A DNA stretch of 64,000 bases from Roseomonas sp. CECT 9278 (GTDB taxonomy: Bacteria > Pseudomonadota > Alphaproteobacteria > Acetobacterales > Acetobacteraceae), in assembly GCF_918698155.1 (NCBI RefSeq), contig NZ_CAKKLX010000001.1, forward strand, positions 182,406-246,405, given 5' to 3'. The notes beneath the pieces were generated by a model. That model worked only from the letters and a program-made list of their open reading frames with translations. It ran no database searches and was not told the origin of the DNA. Below, in pieces: positions 25,528 to 34,562 of this stretch; positions within the stretch are counted from its first letter, which is position 1, and every line of letters begins with the position of its first letter. The translations under genes were made by a program, and so were the position numbers.

Positions 25528-26322
25528 ATGACCTATGATCCCCTCGCCGCCTTCCGCATGGATGGCCACGCCGTCATCATCACCGGCGGCGCGCAGAATA
25601 TCGGCGCCGGCATCGCGCGCGCCTTCGCAGGCGCCGGCGCGAAGGTGATGATCGCCGACCTCGACGGCGACAAGGCGACCGCGACGGCGGCGACGATCGC
25701 CGCTGAGTCCGGCCAGGATGTGCGGGGGACGGCCTGCAACGTGACGAAGGAGGCCGATATCAAAGCGACGGTGGCGGCAGCCGTCGCGGCCTTTGGCGGG
25801 CTGTCCACCCTGGTGAACAACGTCGGCTGGGGCGGCGTGAATCCCGACCCGCTCGCGGTCACCGAGGAGCAGATGATCGACAGCTACAAGCTGAACACGA
25901 TCAGCGCCTACCGCATGACCGCCGCCTGCATGCCACACCTGCTCACGGCGAAGAACCCGGCGGTGATCAATTCCGGTTCGTTCTCCTCCGCTGTGCCGGC
26001 TTACGACATCCTGGCCTATGGCACGGCGAAGGCGGCGCTGAACCAGCTCATGGTGAGCCTGGCGCATGCGCTGGCAAAGAAGGTGCGGGTCAATTCCATC
26101 CTCATCGGCACCGTGATCACAGCGGGCTATGCCTCCGCCGGCATCGACGCGGCGACGCAGCAACGGATGATGCATCCCGACACGCTGACCGGCCGCCCCG
26201 GTACGCCGAAGGACGTGGCCAACGCCATGCTCTGGCTCGCCTCGCCGGCCGGAAGCTGGGTGAGCGGGCAGACCATCAACGTCCATGGCGGCGGCAGCGT
26301 GGTGCGCCTCTTCGGCCATTGA
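25528..26322 (+). CDS. Short-chain dehydrogenase/reductase, second of pair
   Basis: The product is 264 residues. The glycine-rich motif is GGAQNIGAGIA, an unusual TGGxxNIG form. NNVGWGG replaces the common NNAG. The catalytic region SGSFSS... and YGTAK keeps Ser, Tyr and Lys. The C-terminus (SGQTINVHGG) is usual for the family. It ends with a four-base overlap with the barrel protein gene through a TTG start. Likely paired with the preceding SDR on one pathway. Confidence 0.8.
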   Translation: MTYDPLAAFRMDGHAVIITGGAQNIGAGIARAFAGAGAKVMIADLDGDKATATAATIAAESGQDVRGTACNVTKEADIKATVAAAVAAFGGLSTLVNNVGWGGVNPDPLAVTEEQMIDSYKLNTISAYRMTAACMPHLLTAKNPAVINSGSFSSAVPAYDILAYGTAKAALNQLMVSLAHALAKKVRVNSILIGTVITAGYASAGIDAATQQRMMHPDTLTGRPGTPKDVANAMLWLASPAGSWVSGQTINVHGGGSVVRLFGH

Positions 26323-28067
26323 GGATCGCGGTTGCCCTGCTGGCGCTGCTGGCGCTGGCCACGCCGGCGCGCGCGCAGAGCCCTGGCAACGCGACCGGCC
26401 TCGGTGGCCCCGGCACGGCAGATCTTCCGGCACTCGCGGAGGGTGCCACGATCAGCGCGGTCGAGGTCGAGTTGCGGGGAGAGCCGGATGCCCAGGGCAC
26501 CGTTGAAGCCGCCACGCGGCGCGCCTTCGGCCTTTCGCCCGGCATGCCCTTCGATCCGATTGTCACGGAGGCGGCGTTGGGGCGCGTGCGCGCGCTGCCA
26601 GGCGTCAGCGACGCGACCTTGCGGCTGGCGGTCGACAGCGCGCACCGCAGCCTGACCATCGTGCTGCGCGTCGTGCGCGACGGCGCGGCGCCGGGCGGTC
26701 CCTCGGGCATACTGGCGGAGCAGGGGATCCGGGGCTTCCCCACGATCTGGCGCGACGAGCGGAGCCTCCTGACTTTCATCGCCAATGGCGGGCTCGGCAC
26801 GTTCTCCGACGGCCATCCCTGGTTCGGCAGGCCATCCACCTTCACACGCGGCAGCCCGCTGGCGCTCAATCCGCCGCAGGGCGTCGGCACGGGCGCACGC
26901 GCCAGCTGGGCCGAAGCCTATGCCGAATACGGCATCGGCGGCGCGACGCGGCTGCTGGACGGTCCTTTCTACCTCTATGGCGCGGTCACCGGGCTGGCCG
27001 CGATCACGTCGGGGCGCGACATTTTTCGCGACGACACGCGCTCCGCCAACGAGCTGAACCGCGCCTATGCCGGGCTGATCTACGCGCCCGCTGACAGCGA
27101 CCTCCGCGTCAACGCCTCCGTGGGCAAGCAGAGCTTCACGCTGGAGGACGGTTTCCTGCTCGCGCGCTTCACCCAGCGGCTGAACGCAGGCTGGCTGCCG
27201 GGCGTCTATCTCTCGCCGCGCACAGCCGCGGACACGGCTGCCCTGGTCAACCTGCGCGCCGGAAACTGGGTGTTCAACGGCTTCTGGCTGGAGCCGAACC
27301 GCAGCGAGGATATCCTCTCCCGCACGCAGCTGCTTGGCGGAAGCCTGCGCTACAATTTCGACATGCACAGCCACGCCGCGGTGAACGCAATCTACGTCCC
27401 TGCATCGGACACGGCCTATCTCGTGCCCAACGCCGGCTCACCCGGCGGACGCGAAGGGCTGCTGACCGTGGCGGCGCGTGGCCGGTGGGCCGACCCGGAC
27501 GTCCTTCCGGGCGTCTGGCTCGAAGGAGCGCTGGCGCATCAGTCCAACCAGAATTTCCCGATGTCGGCCTGGGGCGGCTACGCGCAGGCCGGCTACATCG
27601 CACGCTCGCTGCCCTGGACGCCGAGCCTGTCCTATCGCTACGCGGCCTTCAGCGGCGACAATCCCGCGACCTCGCGCTACGAGCGCTTCGACACGCTCTA
27701 TTCCGGCGGCCTCGACGAATGGCTGCAGGGCATCACGATGGGCAAGCTGTTGACGCAGTCCAACCGCGCGGTCCATCGCGTGCGGCTGAACGTCAGCCCG
27801 TGGGAGGGCACGAACCTCACCCTCGACTGGTACCTGAACCGCGCGCTGGAGCTCAACAATCTCGGCGGCAATCCAAGGCTCTCGCAGCTCTCGTCGCGCG
27901 ACCTTGGGCAGGAGTGGCAGCTGGTGCTTCGCATGCCGCTGAATGAGCGGCTCTATTTCCTGGGTGTCGCAGGCCTGGCGCAACCCGGCGAGGCCATCCG
28001 CTCCGCCGCTGGCGGCAGCGCCTCGAACTGGACGACGCTGCAGGCGCAGCTGTTCTGGACGTTCTGA
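26319..28067 (+). CDS. Exported protein with POTRA-like N-domain and outer-membrane barrel-like C-domain
   Basis: A TTG start overlaps the SDR stop (TTGA). The product is 582 residues: signal peptide (RIAVALLALLALATPARAQ), a POTRA-like domain (~45-130; ISAVEVELRG then VSDATLRL), and a long Gly/Tyr/Trp-rich region to a terminal aromatic (LQAQLFWTF), a typical barrel signature. The barrel most recalls alginate-export-type porins (ASVGKQSFTLEDGFLLARF). A POTRA joined to such a barrel is uncommon. It may export a product made by the two SDR enzymes; that is speculation. Confidence 0.65.
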   Translation: MRIAVALLALLALATPARAQSPGNATGLGGPGTADLPALAEGATISAVEVELRGEPDAQGTVEAATRRAFGLSPGMPFDPIVTEAALGRVRALPGVSDATLRLAVDSAHRSLTIVLRVVRDGAAPGGPSGILAEQGIRGFPTIWRDERSLLTFIANGGLGTFSDGHPWFGRPSTFTRGSPLALNPPQGVGTGARASWAEAYAEYGIGGATRLLDGPFYLYGAVTGLAAITSGRDIFRDDTRSANELNRAYAGLIYAPADSDLRVNASVGKQSFTLEDGFLLARFTQRLNAGWLPGVYLSPRTAADTAALVNLRAGNWVFNGFWLEPNRSEDILSRTQLLGGSLRYNFDMHSHAAVNAIYVPASDTAYLVPNAGSPGGREGLLTVAARGRWADPDVLPGVWLEGALAHQSNQNFPMSAWGGYAQAGYIARSLPWTPSLSYRYAAFSGDNPATSRYERFDTLYSGGLDEWLQGITMGKLLTQSNRAVHRVRLNVSPWEGTNLTLDWYLNRALELNNLGGNPRLSQLSSRDLGQEWQLVLRMPLNERLYFLGVAGLAQPGEAIRSAAGGSASNWTTLQAQLFWTF

Positions 28068-28212
28068 AACACAAGGGGATGCCAGCGGACCATCCTTCGG
28101 CCGAAGCCGCGCCATGCTCGAGCCCGGCGCTTGAAGCGGCTGGCCGGCACGCATCGCCGCGGGATCGGCGGCCGAACTGGGTCGCGACGCGCATCGGCTG
28201 CAGACGCTGATG

Positions 28213-28444
28213 GATGGTGCAACAGGATGGCCCCCGACTCGAACACCGCAAGCGGGTCGCCCGGCACGTCGCGGTCCACCACCGCCGGGATGCGCCCGTT
28301 CGGATTGATGGCGAGGAAGCCGGGCCGCTTCTGGTCGCCGCGCGAGAGCTCAAGCAGGACGATGCGATGGGCGATGCCGAGTTCCTCCGCCGCGATCGGG
28401 ATCTTGATGCCGTTCGGCGTCGGCGCCGTGTGGATGTCGAGCAT
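28213..28444 (-). pseudogene. Glutathione S-transferase N-terminal fragment
   Basis: Beginning at the ATG at 28444, the frame encodes the GST thioredoxin-like domain (LDIHTAPTPNGIKIPIAAEE, then NPNGRIPAVVD, FESGAILLHH). After about residue 77 the homology stops and a meaningless tail follows into the convergent barrel gene. The helical C-terminal domain is missing, so this is a truncated relic. Confidence 0.75.
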
Positions 28445-28504
28445 GGGTGCCTGTACTTCAGCGGAGGAAGCGCCCCGGCCCTGCGTCCGGGGCGCATGAT
28501 GCGG

Positions 28505-29053
28505 TCAGGCGACGCGCGCCTGCACCAACGGGAAGTCGATCTCCGTGCCGCCGACTTCGTTGACGTAGTTGGTCAGCGTGTTGAGCGCGACATGCAGAAT
28601 GATCTCGACGACCTGCGCGTCGGAGTAGCCGGCCATGCGCACCGCCGCGAGATCCGTGTCGGAGACATGGCCGCGCTGTTCCACGACCTTCACGGCGAAG
28701 CGCACCGCGGCGTCGGCGCGCGGATCGGTCGAGCCGCCGGCACGGTTCGCTGCGATCTCGGCATCGTCGAGCTTCGCCATGTTCTTGCCGATGTAGCTGT
28801 GCGCCGAGAGGCAGTAGCTGCAGCCATTGACCTGGGCGACGGCCAGCGCGATGCGCTCGCGCGTGCGGGCGTCGAGGCTGCCCTTCGCCAGCGCGCCGTT
28901 CAGGCCAAGATAGCCCTCGAGGGCGGCCGGCGAGTTCGCGACCAGGCGGAACAGGTTCGGTACCACACCGAGCTGCTTCTGCACGGCGTTCAGCAGCGGC
29001 TGCGCGGCTTCCGGCGCGGCATCGATGCTGGCGGGGGTGGGGATGCGGGACAT
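28505..29053 (-). CDS. Carboxymuconolactone decarboxylase / AhpD-like protein
   Basis: The start at 29053 gives 182 residues. The AhpD-type redox motif is Cys78-Ser-Tyr-Cys81 with His85 (NGCSYCLSAHS), typical of alkylhydroperoxidase cores. C-terminal helices EIILHVALNTLTNYVNE are conserved in the family. Function: disulfide-based peroxidase or decarboxylase-like. It is divergent from a LysR gene (29206), a frequent arrangement for LysR-controlled AhpD genes. Confidence 0.85.
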   Translation of the reverse strand: MSRIPTPASIDAAPEAAQPLLNAVQKQLGVVPNLFRLVANSPAALEGYLGLNGALAKGSLDARTRERIALAVAQVNGCSYCLSAHSYIGKNMAKLDDAEIAANRAGGSTDPRADAAVRFAVKVVEQRGHVSDTDLAAVRMAGYSDAQVVEIILHVALNTLTNYVNEVGGTEIDFPLVQARVA

Positions 29054-29205
29054 GGGTTGCTCCTCATCGTCGACCGAGCCTGATGGCCGGCGTCGTCGCG
29101 GAAGCTGCTCCCGAAGCCGGCGGCGCGGAATGCGCGCCTTCGGCAAGAGATTGTTCCGCCTGGCGCAATGGCGCAGGCTCCGCGCACCAGGTACGCGGGG
29201 CGACG

Positions 29206-30135
29206 ATGGACCGTCTGCAGAGCATGGAGATCTTCGTCACCGTCGCGGAGACGGGCGGGTTCGCCAAGGCCGCCGGGCGCCTGCACCTCTCGCCGCCCGT
29301 CGTCACGCGCGCGGTGGCGGCGCTCGAGGAACGCCTCGGCGTGCGCCTGTTCAACCGCACGACGCGCAGCGTCGTGCCCACCGAAGCGGGGCTGCGGTTC
29401 CTCGACAAGGCGCGCAGCCTGCTGCAACAGCTCGAGGAGGCGGAGAAGGACGCCGCCGGCGAGATGGCGCTGCCGACCGGGCAGCTGACCGTGACGGCCT
29501 CCGTCTCCTTCGGCCGCGCCGCCGTGGCGCCCGTGGTCGCCGAGTATCTGCGCGCCAATCCGCGCGTCTGCGCCACGTTGCTGATGCTGGACCGCCAGGT
29601 GAACCTGATCGACGAGGGCGTCGACATCGCGGTGCGCATCGGCGACCTGCCGGATTCGAGCATGGTCGCGCGCGCCGTCGGGCGTGTTCGGCGGCTGCTG
29701 GTCGCCAGCCCAAGCTACCTGGCGCGCCGCGGCGTGCCGTCCACCCCGGCCGATCTGCACCTGCACGAGGCGATCGGCTTCACCGGCCTGATGCCCAATC
29801 GCGAATGGCGCTACGTGCAGGATGGGCGCGTCGCGACGCTGCGCCTCGCGCCACGATTCGAGCTGAACGACGCGGCCGCCGCCATTGCCGCCGCCGAGGC
29901 GGGCGAGGGCATCACCATTGCGCTCTGCTACATGGTGGCCGGCGCGATCCGCGAGGGGCGCCTTGTGCCGGTGCTCCTGCCGTTCAGCGCGCCGGCCGTG
30001 CCGGTCCACCTGGTGACACCGCAGGCGCGGCTGGTGGCGCCGAAGGTGCGCGCCTTCCTCGACCTCGCGGCGCCGCGGCTGCGCGCGCGGCTGGAATCCG
30101 ACCTCGCCATTCGCCTGGAGGCCGCGCCGGCCTGA
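29206..30135 (+). CDS. LysR-family transcriptional regulator
   Basis: The ATG at 29206 gives 309 residues starting MDRLQSMEIFV, the usual LysR (AraC-less, CrgA-like) start; the longer frame from 29083 is not needed. The winged helix is at 1-65 (TVAETGGFAKAAGRLHLSPP), the effector domain follows. The divergent AhpD-like gene and the downstream metallo-beta-lactamase gene are likely targets. There is no clear hint of the effector. Confidence 0.85.
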   Translation: MDRLQSMEIFVTVAETGGFAKAAGRLHLSPPVVTRAVAALEERLGVRLFNRTTRSVVPTEAGLRFLDKARSLLQQLEEAEKDAAGEMALPTGQLTVTASVSFGRAAVAPVVAEYLRANPRVCATLLMLDRQVNLIDEGVDIAVRIGDLPDSSMVARAVGRVRRLLVASPSYLARRGVPSTPADLHLHEAIGFTGLMPNREWRYVQDGRVATLRLAPRFELNDAAAAIAAAEAGEGITIALCYMVAGAIREGRLVPVLLPFSAPAVPVHLVTPQARLVAPKVRAFLDLAAPRLRARLESDLAIRLEAAPA

Positions 30136-30233
30136 TCATTGTCGCGGGCGGAAGGCAGTGTTGCCCGCATCGCGCATTCCGCCGGCACCGCCATGGCGTG
30201 ATCTTCCGCGCATCGCTCGGAAGGACCTCACCC

Positions 30234-31196
30234 ATGCCGCTGCTCTCCCGCCGCTTCTTCGGCAACGCCCTGCTCGCCGCGCCGCTGCTGGGCGCAGGCC
30301 CCGCCGCCGTCACCACCGCCGCCGCCACCACGCCCGGCGCGCCGCCGCCGGTCATCCGCCGGCGCGTGGGCCGCTTCGAGGTGAGCTTCCTGCCCGATGG
30401 CTACATCGACTTCCCCTATGCGGTGTTCACCGGCATCGCGCCGGAGGCGCTGGAGGGCGCGGCGCGCGGGATGCACATCGCGCGGCCCAGCGGCATCCGC
30501 TCGGGCTTCACCCAGTGGCTGATCCGCGACGGCCGCCACACCGTGCTGGTGGATGCCGGCCCGGCCGGCACGGTCAGCCCGACCAGCGGCCGCCTGCCGC
30601 AGGCACTTGCCGCCGCGGGCGTGCGGCCCGAGCAGGTGGAGGCGGTGATCGCCACGCACCTGCATGTCGACCACATCGCCGGGCTGGTGGCCGGCGGCCG
30701 CCGCGTCTTCCCGAATGCCGAGGTCTTCGCCGACCGCCGCGACGTCGCGCATTTCACCGACCCCGCCAAGGCGGCCGCGGCGCCGGACCTGCTGAAAAGC
30801 TCGTTCCAGGCGGCATCCGAGCTGGTGCGGCTCTATCCGCGCCTGCAGCGCGTGGACGAGCCGCAAAGCATCATCCCCGGCGTGACCACCTTCGACCTCG
30901 CCGGCCATACGCCGGGCCAGGTCGGCGTGCGCATCGAGGATGGCGGCGAGAGCCTGCTGCTGGTCTCCGACATGCTGTTCCACCCCGGCCTGCATCCGGC
31001 GCATCCGGGCATCGGCATCCTGTTCGAACAGGACCGCGCGGCGGCCGATGCGTCCCGCGCGCGCTTCTTCGACCAGGCGGCCGCCGAGGGCGCGCCGCTC
31101 GCCGCGACGCACATGCCCTTCCCCGGCGTCGGGCGCATCGTCGGCGCGGGCAGCGCGCGCACCTGGCTGCCCGCCGATTTCGACTACGCCGCCTGA
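30234..31196 (+). CDS. Exported metallo-beta-lactamase-fold hydrolase
   Basis: The ATG at 30234 gives 320 residues with an Arg-rich signal ([19 protein letters not shown]; twin-Arg export possible). The metal motif is [11 protein letters not shown], with HxHxDH at 142-147; a second His lies in [12 protein letters not shown] and an Asp in SDMLFHPG, so both metal sites look intact. Such N-acyl-homoserine-lactonase-like or organophosphate-type enzymes hydrolyse esters or lactones. It ends 13 bases before the DUF1348 gene. Confidence 0.8.
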   Translation: MPLLSRRFFGNALLAAPLLGAGPAAVTTAAATTPGAPPPVIRRRVGRFEVSFLPDGYIDFPYAVFTGIAPEALEGAARGMHIARPSGIRSGFTQWLIRDGRHTVLVDAGPAGTVSPTSGRLPQALAAAGVRPEQVEAVIATHLHVDHIAGLVAGGRRVFPNAEVFADRRDVAHFTDPAKAAAAPDLLKSSFQAASELVRLYPRLQRVDEPQSIIPGVTTFDLAGHTPGQVGVRIEDGGESLLLVSDMLFHPGLHPAHPGIGILFEQDRAAADASRARFFDQAAAEGAPLAATHMPFPGVGRIVGAGSARTWLPADFDYAA

Positions 31197-31209
31197 GGCG
31201 GGCCGCGCC

Positions 31210-31683
31210 ATGACCCACGAAACCCGCCCCCCGCTGCCGCCCTTCACGCGCGAGAGTGCCGTCGTGAAGGTGCGCGCCGCCGAGGATGCCTGGAACAGCC
31301 GCGACCCCGCGCGCGTCGCACGCGCCTACACCGCGGACAGCCGCTGGCGGAACCGCGCCGAATTCCCGCAGGGGCGCGAGCAGATCCGCGCCTTCCTCGA
31401 ACGCAAATGGGCGCGCGAGCTGGACTACCGGCTGGTCAAGGAACTCTGGGCCGTCGAGGGCGACCGCATCGCGGTGCGCTTCGCCTATGAATGGCGCGAC
31501 GACAGCGGCCAGTGGTTCCGCAGCCACGGCAACGAGAACTGGGAATTCGACGCGCAGGGCCTGATGCGCCTGCGCTTCGCGTCGATCAACGACCGGCCGA
31601 TCACCGAGGCCGAGCGGCTGTTCCGCTGGCCTTCCGGCCCGCGCCCGGCCGACCACCCCGGCCTGTCCGACCTCGGGCTGTAA
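31210..31683 (+). CDS. DUF1348 protein (SnoaL/NTF2-like fold)
   Basis: The product is 157 residues. It has the full DUF1348 pattern ([56 protein letters not shown]). The fold is a cone-shaped NTF2-like dimer that binds small hydrophobics, the enzymatic role unknown. A damaged copy of its C-terminal half lies at 33349-33543, so a second DUF1348 gene once stood there. A strong hairpin follows. Confidence 0.9.
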   Translation: MTHETRPPLPPFTRESAVVKVRAAEDAWNSRDPARVARAYTADSRWRNRAEFPQGREQIRAFLERKWARELDYRLVKELWAVEGDRIAVRFAYEWRDDSGQWFRSHGNENWEFDAQGLMRLRFASINDRPITEAERLFRWPSGPRPADHPGLSDLGL

Positions 31684-31690
31684 GGCGCGG

Positions 31691-31722
31691 CCGGCCGGCT
31701 GCGGCGACACGCAGCCGGCCGG
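31691..31722 (+). terminator. Hairpin terminator after DUF1348 gene
   Basis: A perfect 13-bp stem (CCGGCCGGCTGCG / CGCAGCCGGCCGG) with a six-base loop begins 8 bases after the stop. It separates the MBL/DUF1348 unit from the YHS gene, whose own leader (31723-31890) then has room for a promoter. Confidence 0.6.
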
Positions 31723-31890
31723 GTCCGCACCGCACCCCGCCTTGCCTGCACGCACCGCCGGCGTGACCGGACGGTGCGCGACCCCTTCGCCACGGCGCGC
31801 GGCCTGAACCCGCGCGCGCAGGGCACCGGCGCGGCGGTGCAGCGTCCTTCCGCGCGGACGATCAGCCTTTCACACACAGGAGAAACGACG

Positions 31891-32361
31891 ATGACCTTCA
31901 TGATCAACCGCCGCCTCATGCTCGGCGGCCTCGCCGGCGCCACCCTCGGTGGTTCCTCCCTCGCGCTCGCGCAGTCGCGCACGGGCGGCACCATCAACCA
32001 GATGCATGCCGGCCAGGCGCTGATGGGCTACGACGCTGTCGCCTATTTCGCGGGCACGGCGGTCGCCGGGCGCGAGGACCTCACCGTCGCGCGGGGCGGC
32101 GGCACCTATCGCTTCGCGACGGCGCAGAACCGCGACGCCTTCCAGAGCAACCCGGCGCGCTACGAGCCGCAATACGGCGGCTTCTGCGCCTGGGGTGTCG
32201 CGAACGGCAAGCTGTTCGCGATCGACCCGGTCGCCGGCTGGGAGGTCCGCGACAACAAGCTGTTCGTCTTCTTCAACGCGGGGGTCATGGGCCTCTGGCG
32301 GGCCGATCGCGCCACGCTGCTCGGCCGCGCCGAACAGAACTGGCCGCGCCTGAACGCCTGA
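31891..32361 (+). CDS. Exported YHS-domain protein
   Basis: The ATG at 31891 follows AGGAG (31878-31882). The product is 156 residues with a signal peptide (MINRRLMLGGLAGATLGGSS, Arg-Arg near the start). The YHS-like core is GYDAVAYFAGTAVAG, then YRFATAQNRDAFQSNPARY and PQYGGFCAW with the conserved Cys. YHS domains bind copper or other metals. The next gene, the cysteine hydrolase, begins 71 bases later. Confidence 0.85.
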   Translation: MTFMINRRLMLGGLAGATLGGSSLALAQSRTGGTINQMHAGQALMGYDAVAYFAGTAVAGREDLTVARGGGTYRFATAQNRDAFQSNPARYEPQYGGFCAWGVANGKLFAIDPVAGWEVRDNKLFVFFNAGVMGLWRADRATLLGRAEQNWPRLNA

Positions 32362-32432
32362 TCCCTGGCTGTGCCACGGGCGCGGCGTTCGCGCCGCGCC
32401 TCCTCCCGCAACGCCCGAAGGACACCGCCCAC

Positions 32433-33248
32433 ATGGACACCAACGAGACCGCTTCGAACGACCCCGGCCGTCGCGTCGCGATGCGCGCCGTCGCCGGGGC
32501 CGTCGCGGCCGGCGCCATCGCCGGCACGGCGGCGGCGCAGACGCCCTCGCCCTACGCCGACCCGCCCAACCCCGCCCTGCCGCGCAGCACCATGGAACTG
32601 GTGCGCGGCCGCACCGCGCTGGTGGTGGTCGATCCGCAGAACGACTTCCTGACCGAGCGCGGCGTCGCCTGGGGCGTGGTGGGCGAGAGCGTGCGCGAGC
32701 ACAACGTGGTCGCCAACATCGAGCGCCTGTTCCGCGCCGCCAAGGCGGCCGACATCCCCGTCGTGGTCTCCCCGCACTACTACTTCCCGACCGACCATGG
32801 CTGGAAGTTCGAGGGCACGCTGGAGCGGGTGATGCACAGCCTCAAGATGTTCGATCGCCCGGGCCCGCTCAACATGACCGGCTTCGAGGGCTCGGGCGCC
32901 GACTTCGTGGACATCTACAAGCCCTATATCTTCGATGGGAAGACGATCATCGCCTCGCCGCACAAGATCTATGGGCCGGAGCAGAACGATGTCGGCCTGC
33001 AGCTGCGCAAGCAGCGGGTCGACCACGTGATCCTCGCGGGCATGTCGTCGAACCTGTGTGTCGAGAGCCACATGCGGGAGCTGATGGAGCAGGGCTTCGA
33101 GGTCGCGGTGGTCAGGGACGCGACCGCGGGTGCAAAGGTGCCGGAGGGTGATGGTTATCTCGCCTCGCTGATCAACTTCCGCATGGTGGCGAACGCCGTC
33201 TGGCGCACGGAGGAGGCCGTGGCGAGGATCCTCGCCGTCCGCAGCTGA
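32433..33248 (+). CDS. Exported isochorismatase-like cysteine hydrolase
   Basis: The product is 271 residues. An N-terminal hydrophobic segment (VAMRAVAGAVAAGAIAGTAA) suggests a Sec or Tat signal with a long n-region. The hydrolase core shows catalytic Asp67 (VVVDPQNDF) and nucleophile Cys209 (GMSSNLCVESH); a Lys near 178 could complete the triad. Family members cleave isochorismate, nicotinamide or N-carbamoyl compounds. Substrate unknown. It stands with other exported proteins, an unusual place for this enzyme class. Confidence 0.8.
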   Translation: MDTNETASNDPGRRVAMRAVAGAVAAGAIAGTAAAQTPSPYADPPNPALPRSTMELVRGRTALVVVDPQNDFLTERGVAWGVVGESVREHNVVANIERLFRAAKAADIPVVVSPHYYFPTDHGWKFEGTLERVMHSLKMFDRPGPLNMTGFEGSGADFVDIYKPYIFDGKTIIASPHKIYGPEQNDVGLQLRKQRVDHVILAGMSSNLCVESHMRELMEQGFEVAVVRDATAGAKVPEGDGYLASLINFRMVANAVWRTEEAVARILAVRS

Positions 33249-33348
33249 CCTGGCGACAGCGAAGCCTGGATCGCGCCGCGAACACGCCGTCGAGAGGCGG
33301 TCCGCGGCGCCTTCCGCTCCCGGGCGGGCATGAACACCCGCGCGACAT

Positions 33349-33543
33349 CAATCCCACGACGACGGCGGCGGCTGGTTCCGAAGCGACGAAGACTGGAATT
33401 GGGCGTCCGGCGCGCGCGCCTTGCGCGCCTGCGCTTCGCCTCGATCAGCGACCCGCCACTCGTGGAGATCGAGCGCCTGTTCCGCTTGCTGCCTGGACCG
33501 CGCGCGACCGAACATCCCGGCCACACTGAACTTTGCTTGCAGG
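33349..33543 (+). pseudogene. Decayed copy of the DUF1348 C-terminal half
   Basis: Across two frames this stretch repeats the end of the DUF1348 protein at 31210: a piece GGGWFRSDEDWNW in one frame, then, after a frameshift, LARLRFASISDPPLVEIERLF and PGHTEL in another. The first half is gone. It lies directly before the PNPOx-like gene, whose TTG start is just past its end. Confidence 0.7.
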
Positions 33544-33552
33544 AGACGCAGC

Positions 33553-34200
33553 TTGGCACACGCCTACATGGACCTGGTCTTTACACCGCAGGTGCGGGCG
33601 GAGCAGGAACGCCACGGCAGCCGCGCCGGCTATGCGCGGTCGGATCGGGGCGAGCAGCACCACGACCGGCTTGGCCCGGAGGAGGCCGCCTTCATCGGCG
33701 CGCGCGACAGTTTCTACATGGCGACCGTGGGTGAGACCGGATGGCCCTATATCCAGCACCGCGGCGGGCCCGCGGGCTTCGTGCGGGTGCTCGACGAGAC
33801 GACGCTCGGCTTTGCCGATTTCCGCGGCAACCGGCAGTACGTCTCGCTCGGCAACCTGGCCGGCGACGACCGCGCGGCCTTCTTTTTCATGGACTACGCC
33901 CATCGCGCGCGGCTGAAGCTGCTCGGCCGGGTGCGAACGACGGAGGACCCGGCGCTGCTCGAACGGCTCGCGGTCCCGGGCTATCCGGGCAAGGTCGAAC
34001 GCGGATTCCTGATCGAGGTGGCCGGCTTCGACTGGAACTGCCCGCAGCATATCACGCCGCGGTTCACGGCGACGCAGGTCGAGGCCGCCGCGGCGCCACT
34101 GCGCGCCCACGCCGAGCTTCTGGAGCAGCGCTTGCGCGAGTTGGACGCCGAGGCGGGCTCCGACCCGGGCGCAGGAGCCCGCTTGTCATCGGGGCCTTGA
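33553..34200 (+). CDS. Pyridoxamine 5'-phosphate oxidase-family flavoprotein
   Basis: A TTG at 33553 with AGGAG (33541-33545) seven bases before it starts a 215-residue protein (MAHAYMDLVFTP); the open frame begins earlier within the DUF1348 relic. The split-barrel FMN site is visible: IGARDSFYMATVGETGWPYI, then GFVRVLDE and RARLKLLGRV. The family reduces or oxidises small substrates, often F420 or FMN linked. Substrate unknown. It may have gained its start region from the relic upstream. Confidence 0.8.
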   Translation: MAHAYMDLVFTPQVRAEQERHGSRAGYARSDRGEQHHDRLGPEEAAFIGARDSFYMATVGETGWPYIQHRGGPAGFVRVLDETTLGFADFRGNRQYVSLGNLAGDDRAAFFFMDYAHRARLKLLGRVRTTEDPALLERLAVPGYPGKVERGFLIEVAGFDWNCPQHITPRFTATQVEAAAAPLRAHAELLEQRLRELDAEAGSDPGAGARLSSGP

Positions 34201-34562
34201 TCGGCGCGACCCTGCCGGCGGGTTGCCGAGCCCCGGTGTCAGAACTCGGAGAGTTGTCACGCTCGTAGAGGCGCCCGACGCACCCCAGAGAAGGTTGGAT
34301 TCCGGTTCCCACCGCTGCTCCATCGAAACCGCAGATATCCGCCTGCTTCCACCCGATGGCCTCCATCGGGTACCCGGCGTTTCCGGGTCCCTTCCGGCCG
34401 CCCGTTGGGCACCATCTGGGCAGTCTCGCGGGAGGGCGTATCGTGCTCTTGAGGCCAACTGCCCAGGCGGATCGGGCGGCCGGGCATCCTGCTGCGATGC
34501 CAGGCCCGGAGATCCTCGGACTGCCCGGCCTGCCCGGCGCCGACAGGCTCATGCGGCACGCC
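34201..34562. other. Gene-poor relic zone with dispersed repeat
   Basis: No supported protein. It carries repeat copy 2 (34285-34322), and short GC palindromes near 34360-34400. It forms the left edge of the second relic zone. Confidence 0.5.
34285..34322. repeat. Dispersed 38-base repeat, copy 2
   Basis: Matches 22277-22314 at 37 of 38 bases, same orientation (one A to T change in the middle). Flanks differ on both sides, so the shared unit is short and defined. Confidence 0.7.

Noticed and set aside
24679..26433. 584-codon frame antisense to the two SDR genes
   Set aside because: SDR catalytic motifs are on the plus strand; the antisense product has no domain.
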